From the NCBI RefSeq assembly GCF_014192575.1, contig NZ_JACHYC010000004.1:248001-312000 (forward strand): DNA of 64,000 nt. Reading direction: 5' to 3'. A program made the translations under genes and the position numbers. Source of the stretch: Variovorax sp. Sphag1AA (GTDB lineage: Bacteria > Pseudomonadota > Gammaproteobacteria > Burkholderiales > Burkholderiaceae_C). Below the pieces are notes generated by a model. The model ran no database searches. It was not told the origin of the DNA and was given only the letters and a program-made list of their open reading frames with translations. Below are positions 1 through 8,664 of this stretch, one piece after another; within the stretch, counting starts at the first letter, position 1, and every line of letters begins with the position of its first letter.

Positions 1-675
1 CGTCATGCCCATCGCTTCGGCGAGGCAGGCCATGGTGCTCGCGGTGCCCATCACCGAGCAGGTGCCGACGCTTGCGACGAGTTCGTTGTTGACCTCGGCC
101 GTCTCGGCGGCGTCGATCTCCTCAGCGCGAAAGCGCGCCCAGTAGCGGCGGCAATCGGTGCAGGCGCCGACGCGCTCGCCGCGATGGCTGCCGGTCAGCA
201 TCGAACCGGTGATGAGCTGGATCGCCGGCAAACCGGCCGATGCAGCGCCCATGAGCTGCGCAGGCACCGTCTTGTCACATCCACCGATGAGCACCACCGC
301 GTCCATGGGCTGCGCGCGGATCATCTCCTCGGTGTCCATGGACATCAGGTTGCGCAGGTACATGCTGGTGGGCGCCGCGAAGCTCTCGTGGATCGAGATG
401 GTCGGGAACTCCATCGGCAGCCCACCCGCAAGCATGACCCCGCGCTTGACCGCATCGATGAGCTGCGGCGCATTGCCGTGGCACGGGTTGTAGGCGCTGC
501 CGGTGTTGGCGATGCCGATCACCGGCCGATCGAGCGCGGCGTCGGTGAAGCCGGCGCCCTTGATGAAGGCCTTGCGCAGGAAGAGCGAAAAGCCCTGGTC
601 GCCGTAGCTGGTCAATCCCTTGCGCATGCCGCCGGTGTCGGCGGAGTCGTCGGGATCGAAGGGAGAACTGGACAT
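1..675 (-). CDS. IlvD/Edd family dehydratase, N-terminal part (cut by window edge)
   Basis: The first 225 residues of an iron-sulfur dehydratase of the IlvD/Edd family, which includes dihydroxy-acid dehydratase, phosphogluconate dehydratase and sugar-acid dehydratases. The reading frame stays open to base 1 and starts at the ATG complementary to 673-675. Cysteines expected for the [2Fe-2S] cluster are visible in the contexts NPCHG, GGCDK and GTCSVMGTAST. The N-terminus (MRKGLTSYGDQGFSLFLRK) looks more like the pentonate/arabinonate dehydratase branch than like housekeeping IlvD, so a sugar-acid substrate is my inference. The C-terminal half lies outside the window, so intactness cannot be judged. 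Confidence 0.85.
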   Translation of the reverse strand, partial: MSSSPFDPDDSADTGGMRKGLTSYGDQGFSLFLRKAFIKGAGFTDAALDRPVIGIANTGSAYNPCHGNAPQLIDAVKRGVMLAGGLPMEFPTISIHESFAAPTSMYLRNLMSMDTEEMIRAQPMDAVVLIGGCDKTVPAQLMGAASAGLPAIQLITGSMLTGSHRGERVGACTDCRRYWARFRAEEIDAAETAEVNNELVASVGTCSVMGTASTMACLAEAMGMT

Positions 676-777
676 GAAATGCCTCGGGAATCGTGTGAAG
701 GAGGTTTGTACGCGATCCGCGCCTTGCTGCACACCGCTAAGCTCTCGCCCCATGTGCGTCACACGGGGAAGCCGGAA

Positions 778-1188
778 ATGAATCGACAGCCCATGCGCAA
801 ACCGATGCGGGTCGCCACCAGCGTCCTGCTGGCCGTGCTCACGACCAGCCTGCATGCGCAACAGCCAGTGCGCTGGCGCGGCGACTTCGTCTACTTTGCC
901 GACTCGGCGATCTTCACCGACTGCAAGACCGGCCAGCGGTGGCCCGTAGCGCAGGCCGGCGACTATCTTGCGCTGGAGGAGGCCTACCTGCGGTGGCAGG
1001 GCGCGCCGAAGGCACCGCTGCTCGCGAACTTCGATGGGCGCATCGAGGTCCGCGAACCGATGGAAGGCCCGGCACGCGAGCACATGGTGGTCGATCGGTT
1101 CGTCTCGGTGCAGCCGGGCAGTTCCTGCGAGTCGCTTGCTACGCCCGGCGGCGTCAAGGTCGTGCCGCAGGCGAGCGGGTCGATGTAA
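778..1188 (+). CDS. Small exported protein, NlpE C-terminal (OB-fold)-like
   Basis: A 136-residue protein with a signal peptide (basic start, hydrophobic stretch, cleavage likely after LHA). The ATG at 778 is preferred to upstream in-frame starts because it gives this signal peptide. The mature part holds a motif of the type FVYFADSAIFTDCKTGQRWPVA followed further on by ALEEAYLRW, which I recall from the C-terminal domain of NlpE-like envelope proteins. The lipobox cysteine and N-terminal NlpE domain are absent. It is transcribed away from the dehydratase gene. The family assignment comes from motif memory; the role is unknown. Confidence 0.6.
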   Translation: MNRQPMRKPMRVATSVLLAVLTTSLHAQQPVRWRGDFVYFADSAIFTDCKTGQRWPVAQAGDYLALEEAYLRWQGAPKAPLLANFDGRIEVREPMEGPAREHMVVDRFVSVQPGSSCESLATPGGVKVVPQASGSM

Positions 1189-1306
1189 CAAAGTCTCTCC
1201 CGATTGCCTGCCGTGGCGAAATGCGCAAGTCTTCGGATTTTGTGAAACACGCCGATCGCAGAATCCGCCGTTCCCCTATCCCTTCAACCACTCAGCGGAG
1301 TTATTC

Positions 1307-1699
1307 ATGAGCATTTTCAGCAGCATCCTCGCCAAGATCCTTCCGTCCGCGGCCGCCGCCACGGCGGCACAGGAAGCCGCACCAGCAGCCCCGGAAGCCG
1401 CCGCAGCAGCAACTGCAGCGCCTGCGGCGCCTCCGGCCGCGATCACGGTGGTGGATGTGGAAGCCCTGCTCGACGGCATGCCCGGTGCAAGCAGCCTCAA
1501 CTGGCGCACGTCGATCGTCGACCTGATGAAACTGCTTGGCCTGGACAGCAGCCTCGCAGCACGCAAGCAACTCGCCTTCGAGCTGAGCTACGGGGAGGAC
1601 ACGAGCGACAGCGCCAAGATGAACATCTGGCTGCACCGCCAGGTCATGACCAAGCTCGCCGCAAACGGCGGCAAGGTGCCGGCCGAGCTCATTGCCTGA
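1307..1699 (+). CDS. DUF3597 family protein
   Basis: A 130-residue protein beginning MSIFSSILAKILP, then an Ala/Pro-rich low-complexity linker (about residues 14-45) and a compact helical C-terminal domain (VDVEALLDGMPG, LNWRTSIVDLMKLLGLDSS, RKQLAFELSY). This arrangement is typical of the DUF3597 family of small proteins of unknown function, where the C-terminal domain is the conserved part. There is no signal peptide. The last 11 bases overlap the end of the convergent AraC gene. The start is the first ATG giving the family-typical N-terminus. Confidence 0.75.
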   Translation: MSIFSSILAKILPSAAAATAAQEAAPAAPEAAAAATAAPAAPPAAITVVDVEALLDGMPGASSLNWRTSIVDLMKLLGLDSSLAARKQLAFELSYGEDTSDSAKMNIWLHRQVMTKLAANGGKVPAELIA

Positions 1700-2678
1700 C
1701 CAGTTCGCTGCGCTCCTGCGAGCGCATCGACTGGTTGCGCCGCCAGGCTGCCGGCGGCGCACCATACTCGCGCCGGAAAGCCCGGCTGAATGCGGTGTCG
1801 GTCTGGTAGCCGACATCCTCCGCGATGCTCGCGAGCGGGGCATTGCTGCGGGTCAGCAGATTCGCCGCGAGCAGCATGCGCCACTGCGTGAGGTACTGCA
1901 TCGGCGAGCTGCCCACCAGATGCTGAAAGCGCTCCGCGAGCACCGAACGTGAGCTCCCCGCTTCACGCGCCAGTTCATCGAGTGTCCACGCGTGCGCGGG
2001 CTGCTTGTGCATCGAATGCAGCGCCGCGCCGACGACGCGGTCGCCCACGCCCGCGAGCCAACCGGTGCGACCCTCGCTCTGCTCGTTCATGTAGAGGCGC
2101 AGCACTTCGATGAACAGCACTTCGGCGAGCTTGGCGAGCACGCCTGCGCCGCCTGGCCGCGGCGAGCGCGCCTCTCCGAGCGCGTACCGCACCGAGGCTT
2201 CGAGCCACGCGCCGGCATTCGAGCCACGCACATTCACTCGCACGAGCGGTGGGAGACCCGCGAGGAGCATCCCGGCCAGCCGCGCATCACAGGCCAGGTA
2301 GCCGCACACCAGCCGCGTCGTCGGCCCGCCGCCGCCATAGGCGAGCTGACGCGGCCGACGCGCCAGCACACGATCGAGCTTGCCGCCCACGGCCGGCTGC
2401 AGGCCTGGTTCGGATGTCATGCGATGCGCGTCGCCCTGGGGAAAGATGATCACGTCGCCCGCAATCAAACGCACGGGCTCGTCACCGCTCATCTCGACGA
2501 AGCACTCTCCTTCGGTGATGAGGTGAAAGATCACGAGCCGCTCGGCGCCGGGCTCCAGCAGCGGCGCGACCGTGTCCGCACGCGGCGACTGATAGCACCA
2601 TGGCGCGGTGAAGCGCGCATTGATGAAGATGGCTCCGACGAGCCGTACCACGCGAAGTGTTTCCGACAGCGCATCCAT
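1689..2678 (-). CDS. AraC family transcriptional regulator with cupin-type sensor
   Basis: A 329-residue regulator with an N-terminal cupin-like sensor (LIAGDVIIFPQGDAHRM, about residues 75-90) of the kind found in cupin-type AraC proteins, and a C-terminal double helix-turn-helix (ELAREAGSSRSVLAERFQ, then IAEDVGYQTDTAFSRAFRREYG, about residues 230-315). The ATG at 2678 (MDALSETLRV) is chosen because it follows the upstream OsmC stop by 8 bases; the longer frame would run into osmC. The two genes therefore form a probable operon, suggesting a role in stress or electrophile response. The ligand is unknown. Confidence 0.85.
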   Translation of the reverse strand: MDALSETLRVVRLVGAIFINARFTAPWCYQSPRADTVAPLLEPGAERLVIFHLITEGECFVEMSGDEPVRLIAGDVIIFPQGDAHRMTSEPGLQPAVGGKLDRVLARRPRQLAYGGGGPTTRLVCGYLACDARLAGMLLAGLPPLVRVNVRGSNAGAWLEASVRYALGEARSPRPGGAGVLAKLAEVLFIEVLRLYMNEQSEGRTGWLAGVGDRVVGAALHSMHKQPAHAWTLDELAREAGSSRSVLAERFQHLVGSSPMQYLTQWRMLLAANLLTRSNAPLASIAEDVGYQTDTAFSRAFRREYGAPPAAWRRNQSMRSQERSELVRQ

Positions 2679-2686
2679 GGCAGGAC

Positions 2687-3220
2687 TCAACGACTGGCGA
2701 TCTCGATGCGCAGCCCGACCGGCACGGCGTCGTTCACCGCGCGGGCTATCGGTGAGCATTCGCAGCTCTGCTCGACCAGTGTCCGCAGTCGCTCGTCGGG
2801 AGCGCCGCGCGCACCGATGCGCACATGCATCTGCACGTCGCGCGGCGTGGCGGGGACCGGAGTTCCATCAGACTCGTGCATGCCCAGAAGCCCGCGCAGG
2901 TCGGAGCGGCTGCTCGTCACCACTTCGAGCACCGTGAGCTCGATGTCCTGTGCAGCAGCGGCCATCGCGATACGCGTGGCGGTGCACGATGCCATCCCCG
3001 CGCGCAGCAGCCATCCGGGTGTGACCCGGTCACCGGTGCCACCGAGTTCGGTGGCCATGTCGGTCTGCACCTGCGTTCCGTTGGCGTGGCTCGCGATCAC
3101 GCGCAAGCCTTGATCCCAGCGCGCAGTGGCCGGCGCATCGTCGTGAAGACCCATCTCGGGGCGGCGCTGCAAGGCCGATTCGGCACGGTGCCACGCCGCC
3201 GCAATGCTGTCAGCAGCCAT
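2687..3220 (-). CDS. OsmC family protein
   Basis: A 177-residue protein of the OsmC/Ohr superfamily, whose characterised members are thiol-dependent peroxidases. Typical features are the central helix with a cysteine (LLRAGMASCTATRIAMAAAAQDIELT) and the second conserved cysteine near the C-terminus (VEQSCECSPIARAV). The C-terminal stretch SPIARAV(N) is characteristic of the family. It lies directly upstream of and co-directional with the AraC regulator gene. The physiological substrate cannot be told from sequence; it is not clearly Ohr or OsmC sensu stricto. Confidence 0.8.
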   Translation of the reverse strand: MAADSIAAAWHRAESALQRRPEMGLHDDAPATARWDQGLRVIASHANGTQVQTDMATELGGTGDRVTPGWLLRAGMASCTATRIAMAAAAQDIELTVLEVVTSSRSDLRGLLGMHESDGTPVPATPRDVQMHVRIGARGAPDERLRTLVEQSCECSPIARAVNDAVPVGLRIEIASR

Positions 3221-3496
3221 GGTTGCCTCCGTGTGGGGACTCGAAACCCGGAATTCTGAGCGCCATGAGGCGCCACGAACAGCAGCAGGAAGAGCTAGGC
3301 CGCATGGCCGGATGAATGGTCAGGAATGCCGGACGATCGGCCGGCATCGCCGTCAGCTTCAACCGAGATGCGGACGATCGGGCAGGCACGGGCGACGCGC
3401 GAGCAGGACGGATCCGGGGGTGAGGCGCCACAGTGCATGCACGGCCTCAGGGTCGTTCACATCATCCAGTTCGCAGTCCTTAAGGAGCCTCTTTCC

Positions 3497-4309
3497 ATGA
3501 ATGCACCGATCGACTTCAATGCCTTGAAAACACGCCAGCAGGCGGCGTGGGCCAGCGGCGACTACGCCGTCATCGGCACCACGCTGCAGATCGTCGGCGA
3601 GATGCTGGCCGAGGCCTGCGACCTGCGCTGGGACGAGCGCGTGCTCGACGTCGCGGCCGGCAATGGCAACGCGACGCTTGCTGCCGCACGGCGCGGATGC
3701 AACGTGACCTCTACCGACTATGTGGCTGCCCTGCTCGATCGCGGCGCCGAGCGCGCACGCGCAGAACGCCTGAAGGTGGAGTTCAAGACCGCCGACGTCG
3801 AGGCATTGCCATTCGAAGACGCGAGCTTCGATGCGGTGATCTCGACCTTCGGTGTGATGTTCGCGCCCGACCACGCGAAGTCCGCGGCCGAGATGATGCG
3901 CGTGTGCCGGCCCGGCGGACGCATCGGCATGGCGAACTGGACGCCCGAAGGCTTCATCGGCCAGTTGTTCAAGACGCTGGGCCGCCACGTGCCGCCGCCC
4001 GCAGGCGTGCAACCGCCTTCCAAGTGGGGCGTGGAATCGCATCTGCAATCGCTTTTCGGTGACCAGGCCGAATCGATCTCGGTAACGCGCCGGATGTTCA
4101 ACTTCAGGTATCGCTCCCCAGCGCACTTCGTCGAAGTCTTCCGCACCTGGTACGGCCCGGTCCACAAGGCTTTCGCCGCGTTGCCGATGGATGGTGCGCA
4201 GGCGCTCGAAAGCGATCTGATCACGCTGCTTTCGGACATGAACCGCGCCGGACCCCACTCCCTGGTGGTGCCGAGCGAGTACCTCGAAATCGTCGTGACG
4301 AAGCGCTGA
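3497..4309 (+). CDS. Class I SAM-dependent methyltransferase
   Basis: A 270-residue methyltransferase. Motif I (ERVLDVAAGNGNATLAAAR, about residues 53-71) forms the S-adenosylmethionine site; the acidic end of strand 2 (VTSTDYV) and motif II/III (DAVISTFGVMFAPD, RPGGRIGMANWTPEGFIG) follow in the usual order. The ATG at 3497 is supported by an AAGGAG ribosome site at 3482-3487; upstream in-frame starts lack one. It resembles the UbiE/COQ5-like Methyltransf_11 group, but the acceptor is unknown. It ends 4 bases before the stop of the convergent AraC gene. Confidence 0.85.
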   Translation: MNAPIDFNALKTRQQAAWASGDYAVIGTTLQIVGEMLAEACDLRWDERVLDVAAGNGNATLAAARRGCNVTSTDYVAALLDRGAERARAERLKVEFKTADVEALPFEDASFDAVISTFGVMFAPDHAKSAAEMMRVCRPGGRIGMANWTPEGFIGQLFKTLGRHVPPPAGVQPPSKWGVESHLQSLFGDQAESISVTRRMFNFRYRSPAHFVEVFRTWYGPVHKAFAALPMDGAQALESDLITLLSDMNRAGPHSLVVPSEYLEIVVTKR

Positions 4310-4313
4310 GAAC

Positions 4314-5357
4314 TCAGCGGGCGCGCTCGCGGTAGTAGGCCGGCGTCTGGCCGGTCCACTTCTTGAACGCCTTGCGGAAGTTGGAGACGTCCGAGAAGCC
4401 GCTGCGCTCCGCGATCTGGTCGACCGACAGGTCCGTGCGTTCGAGGAACTCGATCGCGAGGCGCTCCCGCAGGCCGTCGATGATGGCCTGGTAGCTGGTG
4501 CCCGCCTCGACGAGGCGCCGATGCAGCGTGCGCGGCGATAAGTGCAAGCGCTCGGCCATTTCCTCGGCACGCGGCAGATCGCTCATGCTGTTGAGGCAGG
4601 CCTCCTTGATGGACTTGACCAGCGCCGGCTCACCCTCGAGGTCTTCGAGCATGCGGCTGCAGAAGCTCGCGCAGGCATCCGCGGTGATCGGGTTCGCATT
4701 GGGCAACGGCATGCCGAGCAGTGACGCATCGAACTGCCACTGCATGACGCCGGCATCGAACTCCACCGGGCAACGCAGGAATTCCGCGTAGCGCGAAGCA
4801 TACGACGGTGCGGCATAGGGCAACAGCAGGCGCTGCCCCTTGAACTGGCGCTCGAGCACGCGCTCGACGAGCGCCTGGATCGAGCTGAACCAGAACTCGG
4901 TCGCGAGCGGAAGCAGCGGGCCGAGATCCATCACGTCGCGGGCTTCGAAGATCGCGGTGCCGCCTTCGACGCGGAAGGTTTTCTCCAGCACCGGTCCCGC
5001 GAGTCGCACATGCTCGATCCCGAAGGCGATCGCGTCGGCCAGCGTGGCACTGCTGAGCACCGCGTAGCCGAACACGCCGAAGTCGGAAATGCGCTGGCGG
5101 CCTCCCGCGATGAGACCAATGGCCGGCTCGGGGGTGAGCCGCAGCACGTTGCCGAAGAGCGCGATCTTCTGCCGGTGCGAGATGCGCGTCTGCGGGTCGG
5201 AGACGGCTTCCGGCGGGATGCCCGTCCCCGCGAACAGATCGGCGACATTGACGCCGCGCTCCGCCAGCGCATCGGTCAGCGCCGTCAACCCGAGCATGCT
5301 GTGCGCCGGTGCGTCCAGGTCGCGGATGTAGCGACCGACGATGGGCGTTGCGGGCAT
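4314..5357 (-). CDS. AraC family regulator, arabinose-binding-like N-domain type (probable regulator of the alkylsulfatase cassette)
   Basis: A 347-residue regulator with an N-terminal domain of the type seen in OruR/ArgR-like AraC proteins (LTALTDALAERGVNVADLFAGTGIP) and a C-terminal double helix-turn-helix (EEMAERLHLSPRTLHRRLVEAG; QIAERSGFSDVSNFRKAFKKWTG). The ATG at 5357 (MPATPIVGRY) has a weak AGG upstream and is favoured over an in-frame GTG at 5402, which has none. It is divergent from the aldehyde dehydrogenase gene, with about 166 bases between the starts. Control of that operon is inferred from position. Confidence 0.85.
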   Translation of the reverse strand: MPATPIVGRYIRDLDAPAHSMLGLTALTDALAERGVNVADLFAGTGIPPEAVSDPQTRISHRQKIALFGNVLRLTPEPAIGLIAGGRQRISDFGVFGYAVLSSATLADAIAFGIEHVRLAGPVLEKTFRVEGGTAIFEARDVMDLGPLLPLATEFWFSSIQALVERVLERQFKGQRLLLPYAAPSYASRYAEFLRCPVEFDAGVMQWQFDASLLGMPLPNANPITADACASFCSRMLEDLEGEPALVKSIKEACLNSMSDLPRAEEMAERLHLSPRTLHRRLVEAGTSYQAIIDGLRERLAIEFLERTDLSVDQIAERSGFSDVSNFRKAFKKWTGQTPAYYRERAR

Positions 5358-5402
5358 TTTTGCGCCTGGGACTGCTTTGGGCACGGTGATCTGGAGCGGC
5401 AC

Positions 5403-5463
5403 GGTTGGCAGATTTTCACCCGAATGTGTCGAACTTCAACCTAGGCGCAGATCCTGCCAAACC
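5403..5463. promoter_or_regulatory. Divergent promoter region with an imperfect inverted repeat
   Basis: Between the AraC gene and the aldehyde dehydrogenase gene lie GGTTGGCAG (5403-5411) and CTGCCAAACC (5454-5463), an inverted repeat with one extra base in the second arm and 42 bases between. Position and symmetry make it a candidate binding site for the divergent AraC protein. This is inference only; no conserved -10/-35 pair is obvious. Confidence 0.3.
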
Positions 5464-5523
5464 CTACATTCCATAGCGGCCGGCGTGGCACGGAACCACG
5501 ACGCGCGCCCAAGGAGACAACAC

Positions 5524-7011
5524 TTGAACGACACCACGGACCAGTTGCACGCTGCGACCGCCATCGCCGCACACGAGCGCGTGCAACGCATTTTTGCGGC
5601 GCAGCAAGCGGCCTTTGCCCAACACCCCTGCCCGACAGCCGACGAGCGACGCCAATGGCTCAAGTCGCTCAAGCGACAGATCCAGCGCTATCAGGACCAG
5701 CTCGCCCATGCAATGAGCCAGGACTTCGGCCATCGCGCCGAAGCCGAATCGAAGATGCTCGACCTGCTGGGCTCGGTGCTCGAGATCGACCATGCGGTGT
5801 CGCACCTGCGGCGCTGGATGAAGCCGAGCCGGCGCTCCACCGAACTGCTTTTCCTGAGCAACCGGGTCCAGGTGCGCTACCAGCCCAAGGGCGTGGTGGG
5901 CGTGATCGTGCCGTGGAATTTCCCGATCTATCTTGCCGCCGGGCCGCTCACTGCCGCACTGGCAGCGGGCAACCGCGTGATGATCAAGATGCCGGAAGTG
6001 ACGCCCGCCACCAATGCGGTGCTCAAGCGGCTGCTGACCGAGGTCTTCGACGAGAACCTGGTTGCGGTCGTGGGCGAAGAACTGACCGACCCGGACGTCT
6101 TCACCTCCCAGCCCTTCAACCACATCGTGTTCACCGGCTCGCCTGCGGTGGGTCGCATCGTCATGCGGACCGCGGCGGCCAACCTCACGCCAGTCACGCT
6201 GGAGCTCGGCGGCAAGTCACCCGCGGTGGTCACGCGCAACTACCCGATCACCGATGCGGCCACGCGCATCACGCACGGCAAGTCGACCAATGCCGGACAG
6301 ATCTGCGTGTCGCCCGACTACGCGCTGGTGCCTCGCGAGCGCGTCGACAATTTCGTCGCAGGTGTGCGAAGCACCTTCCAGCGCTTCTATGGAGGGCGCA
6401 CGGACGGCAACGCGGACTACACCGGCGTAGTGAACGCGCGGCAATGGCAGCGCATGCAGACGATCCTCGACGACGCGCGTGCAAAGGGAGCCCGCATCGA
6501 GCTGTGCGCGCCCGCGTCCAAGGGCGAAGGCCGCCAGATGCCGCTGCACATCGTGACGCAGCTCACGCCGGACATGCGCCTGATGCAGGAAGAGCTGTTC
6601 GGCCCCATCCTGCCGGTGGTTCCCTACGACACCAACGACGACGCGATCGCCTTCATCAACGCGAAGCCCCGACCGCTGGCGCTCTACTGCTTCAGCCACA
6701 GCGATGCCGAACGCGACGAACTGCTGCGGCGCACCCATTCGGGCGGCGTAGCGGTCAATGACTGGGGGTGGCAGGTGGTGAACCACGATGCGCCGTTCGG
6801 TGGCATCGGCAACTCAGGCATGGGCACCTACCACGGCGTCGAAGGCTTTCGTGAGCTCTCGCACGCGCGCACGGTGTTCCAGCGCCAGCGCTTCTTTCCG
6901 ATCGACCTGTTCTATCCGCCGTATGGCGGCTTCGTCCAGCAGCTGGTCCTCAAGTTCTACTTGCGCAGCGCAGATCCGGCGCTCACCCATTCCAACAAAG
7001 AGACATCATGA
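5524..7011 (+). CDS. Aldehyde dehydrogenase, coniferyl aldehyde dehydrogenase-like (TTG start)
   Basis: A 495-residue NAD(P)-dependent aldehyde dehydrogenase of the coniferyl-aldehyde-dehydrogenase branch. Visible catalytic residues are Asn132 in VPWNFP, Glu227 in LELGGKSP and the nucleophile Cys261 in NAGQICVSPDY. No ATG fits; a TTG at 5524 sits 7 bases after AAGGAG (5511-5516), giving MNDTTDQLHA, so this start is chosen. Its stop overlaps the ATG of the next gene by 4 bases (ATGA). With the GMC alcohol oxidoreductase and alkylsulfatase that follow, it probably oxidises a fatty aldehyde to the acid. That substrate is inferred from neighbours. Confidence 0.88.
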   Translation: MNDTTDQLHAATAIAAHERVQRIFAAQQAAFAQHPCPTADERRQWLKSLKRQIQRYQDQLAHAMSQDFGHRAEAESKMLDLLGSVLEIDHAVSHLRRWMKPSRRSTELLFLSNRVQVRYQPKGVVGVIVPWNFPIYLAAGPLTAALAAGNRVMIKMPEVTPATNAVLKRLLTEVFDENLVAVVGEELTDPDVFTSQPFNHIVFTGSPAVGRIVMRTAAANLTPVTLELGGKSPAVVTRNYPITDAATRITHGKSTNAGQICVSPDYALVPRERVDNFVAGVRSTFQRFYGGRTDGNADYTGVVNARQWQRMQTILDDARAKGARIELCAPASKGEGRQMPLHIVTQLTPDMRLMQEELFGPILPVVPYDTNDDAIAFINAKPRPLALYCFSHSDAERDELLRRTHSGGVAVNDWGWQVVNHDAPFGGIGNSGMGTYHGVEGFRELSHARTVFQRQRFFPIDLFYPPYGGFVQQLVLKFYLRSADPALTHSNKETS

Positions 7012-8621
7012 GCATTGAAGAATTCGACTACGTCGTCGTCGGCGGAGGCTCGGCCGGCTGCGTGGTTGCATCGCGGCTGAGCGAGGATCCATCCGTCTCG
7101 GTCTGTCTGCTGGAAGCCGGTGGGCCGGACAACAGCGTCTTCATCCACGCGCCCGCGGGTGTCGCGGCCACGCTGCCGGTGCCGTTCAAGAACTGGGCGT
7201 TCAAGACGGTGCCGCAGAAGGGCCTCAATGGCCGACAGGGTTACCAGCCGCGCGGCAAGGTGCTCGGCGGTTCGAGCTCGACCAACGCGATGCTCTACGT
7301 CCGCGGCAACCGCTGGGACTACGACCACTGGGCCTCGCTCGGCAACGCAGGCTGGTCGTACGACGAAGTACTGCCGTACTTCAAGCGCGCGGAGAACAAC
7401 GAAACACACCGCGATTGCCCCTTCCACGGCACGGGCGGCCCCCTCAACGTGGCCGAGTTGCGCAGCCCGAGTGCGTTGAACCAGGCATTCCTCGCCGCCG
7501 CCGCGATGCACGGGATTCCCACCGTGGCGGACTACAACGGTGCCGAGCAGTTCGGTGCCTTCATGTACCAGGTCACGCAGAAGAACGGCGAGCGCTGCAG
7601 TGCGGCCAAGGGCTACATCACGCCGAACCTCTCGCGGCCGAACCTCACCGTGAAGACCAATGCGCTTTCCTCGCGCATCGTCTTCGACGGCCGACGCGCG
7701 ATCGGCGTGAGCTACAGCGTGGACGGACGAGATGCGACGGTGCGCGCGCGTCGCGAAGTCGTCGTGAGCTCGGGCGCCTTCGGTTCTCCCCAACTGCTGA
7801 TGCTGTCGGGCATTGGTTCGGGTGCGCAGTTGCAGAAGCTCGGCATCGATGTGCTGCACGACCTGCCCGGGGTGGGAGAGAACCTGCAGGACCACATCGA
7901 CCACGTGCAGGCCTGGCGTTCTGCCAGCAGCTCGCCGACCTTCGGCGTTTCGATGCGCGGCGGCGTGAAGATGACTGGCGCCATGCTGGAGTGGAAGAAG
8001 CAGCGAACCGGCCTCGTCACCTCCAACTTCGCGGAGTCCGGCGCCTTCGTGCGCTCGTCGCGCGACGTCACGGTGCCGGATCTGCAGATGGTCTTCGTCG
8101 TTGCCATGGTGGACGATCACAACCGCAAGCTGCATCTGGGCCATGGCTACTCATGCCACATCGAGGTGCTCCGTCCGAAGAGCCGTGGCCATGTGCGCCT
8201 CGCGAGCCGCGACCCGCGCGCCGCGCCGCTGATCGACCCGAAGTTCCTCGACGACGAACGCGACCTCGAGCTGCTGGTGAAGGGTGTCGAACTGCAGATG
8301 GACATCCTGCAATCGGGCCCCTTCAACCCCTGGCGCGGCAAGATGCTCTACCCCGTGGATCGCAAGGACCGCGCGGCAATCGCGGAAGACATCCGAAACC
8401 GCGCCGACACGCAATACCACCCCGTGGGTACCTGCAAGATGGGTCCGAAGGCCGATCGCATGTCCGTCGTCGACGACCGCCTTCGCGTGCACGGCATCGA
8501 CGCGCTGCGCGTGGTCGACGCGTCCATCATGCCGACGCTGTGCGGCGGCAACACCAATGCGCCGACGATCATGATCGGCGAGAAGGCAGCGGACATGATC
8601 CGCGCCGACGCCATCGCCTGA
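7008..8621 (+). CDS. GMC family FAD-dependent alcohol oxidoreductase
   Basis: A 537-residue glucose-methanol-choline oxidoreductase. The FAD-binding motif [18 protein letters not shown] is at residues 9-26, the GMC signature ([18 protein letters not shown]) around residues 84-101, and the C-terminal active site has [11 protein letters not shown] with the late signature [19 protein letters not shown]. Length and motifs match choline/alkanol dehydrogenase-like members. It is translationally coupled to the aldehyde dehydrogenase and followed by an alkylsulfatase, so a long-chain primary alcohol is the most plausible substrate; annotation as choline dehydrogenase would be misleading here. Confidence 0.88.
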   Translation: MSIEEFDYVVVGGGSAGCVVASRLSEDPSVSVCLLEAGGPDNSVFIHAPAGVAATLPVPFKNWAFKTVPQKGLNGRQGYQPRGKVLGGSSSTNAMLYVRGNRWDYDHWASLGNAGWSYDEVLPYFKRAENNETHRDCPFHGTGGPLNVAELRSPSALNQAFLAAAAMHGIPTVADYNGAEQFGAFMYQVTQKNGERCSAAKGYITPNLSRPNLTVKTNALSSRIVFDGRRAIGVSYSVDGRDATVRARREVVVSSGAFGSPQLLMLSGIGSGAQLQKLGIDVLHDLPGVGENLQDHIDHVQAWRSASSSPTFGVSMRGGVKMTGAMLEWKKQRTGLVTSNFAESGAFVRSSRDVTVPDLQMVFVVAMVDDHNRKLHLGHGYSCHIEVLRPKSRGHVRLASRDPRAAPLIDPKFLDDERDLELLVKGVELQMDILQSGPFNPWRGKMLYPVDRKDRAAIAEDIRNRADTQYHPVGTCKMGPKADRMSVVDDRLRVHGIDALRVVDASIMPTLCGGNTNAPTIMIGEKAADMIRADAIA

Positions 8622-8664
8622 ATCTCTCCCTCTCCAGCATTGCATCGAACAGAGAAAGCCTCTC

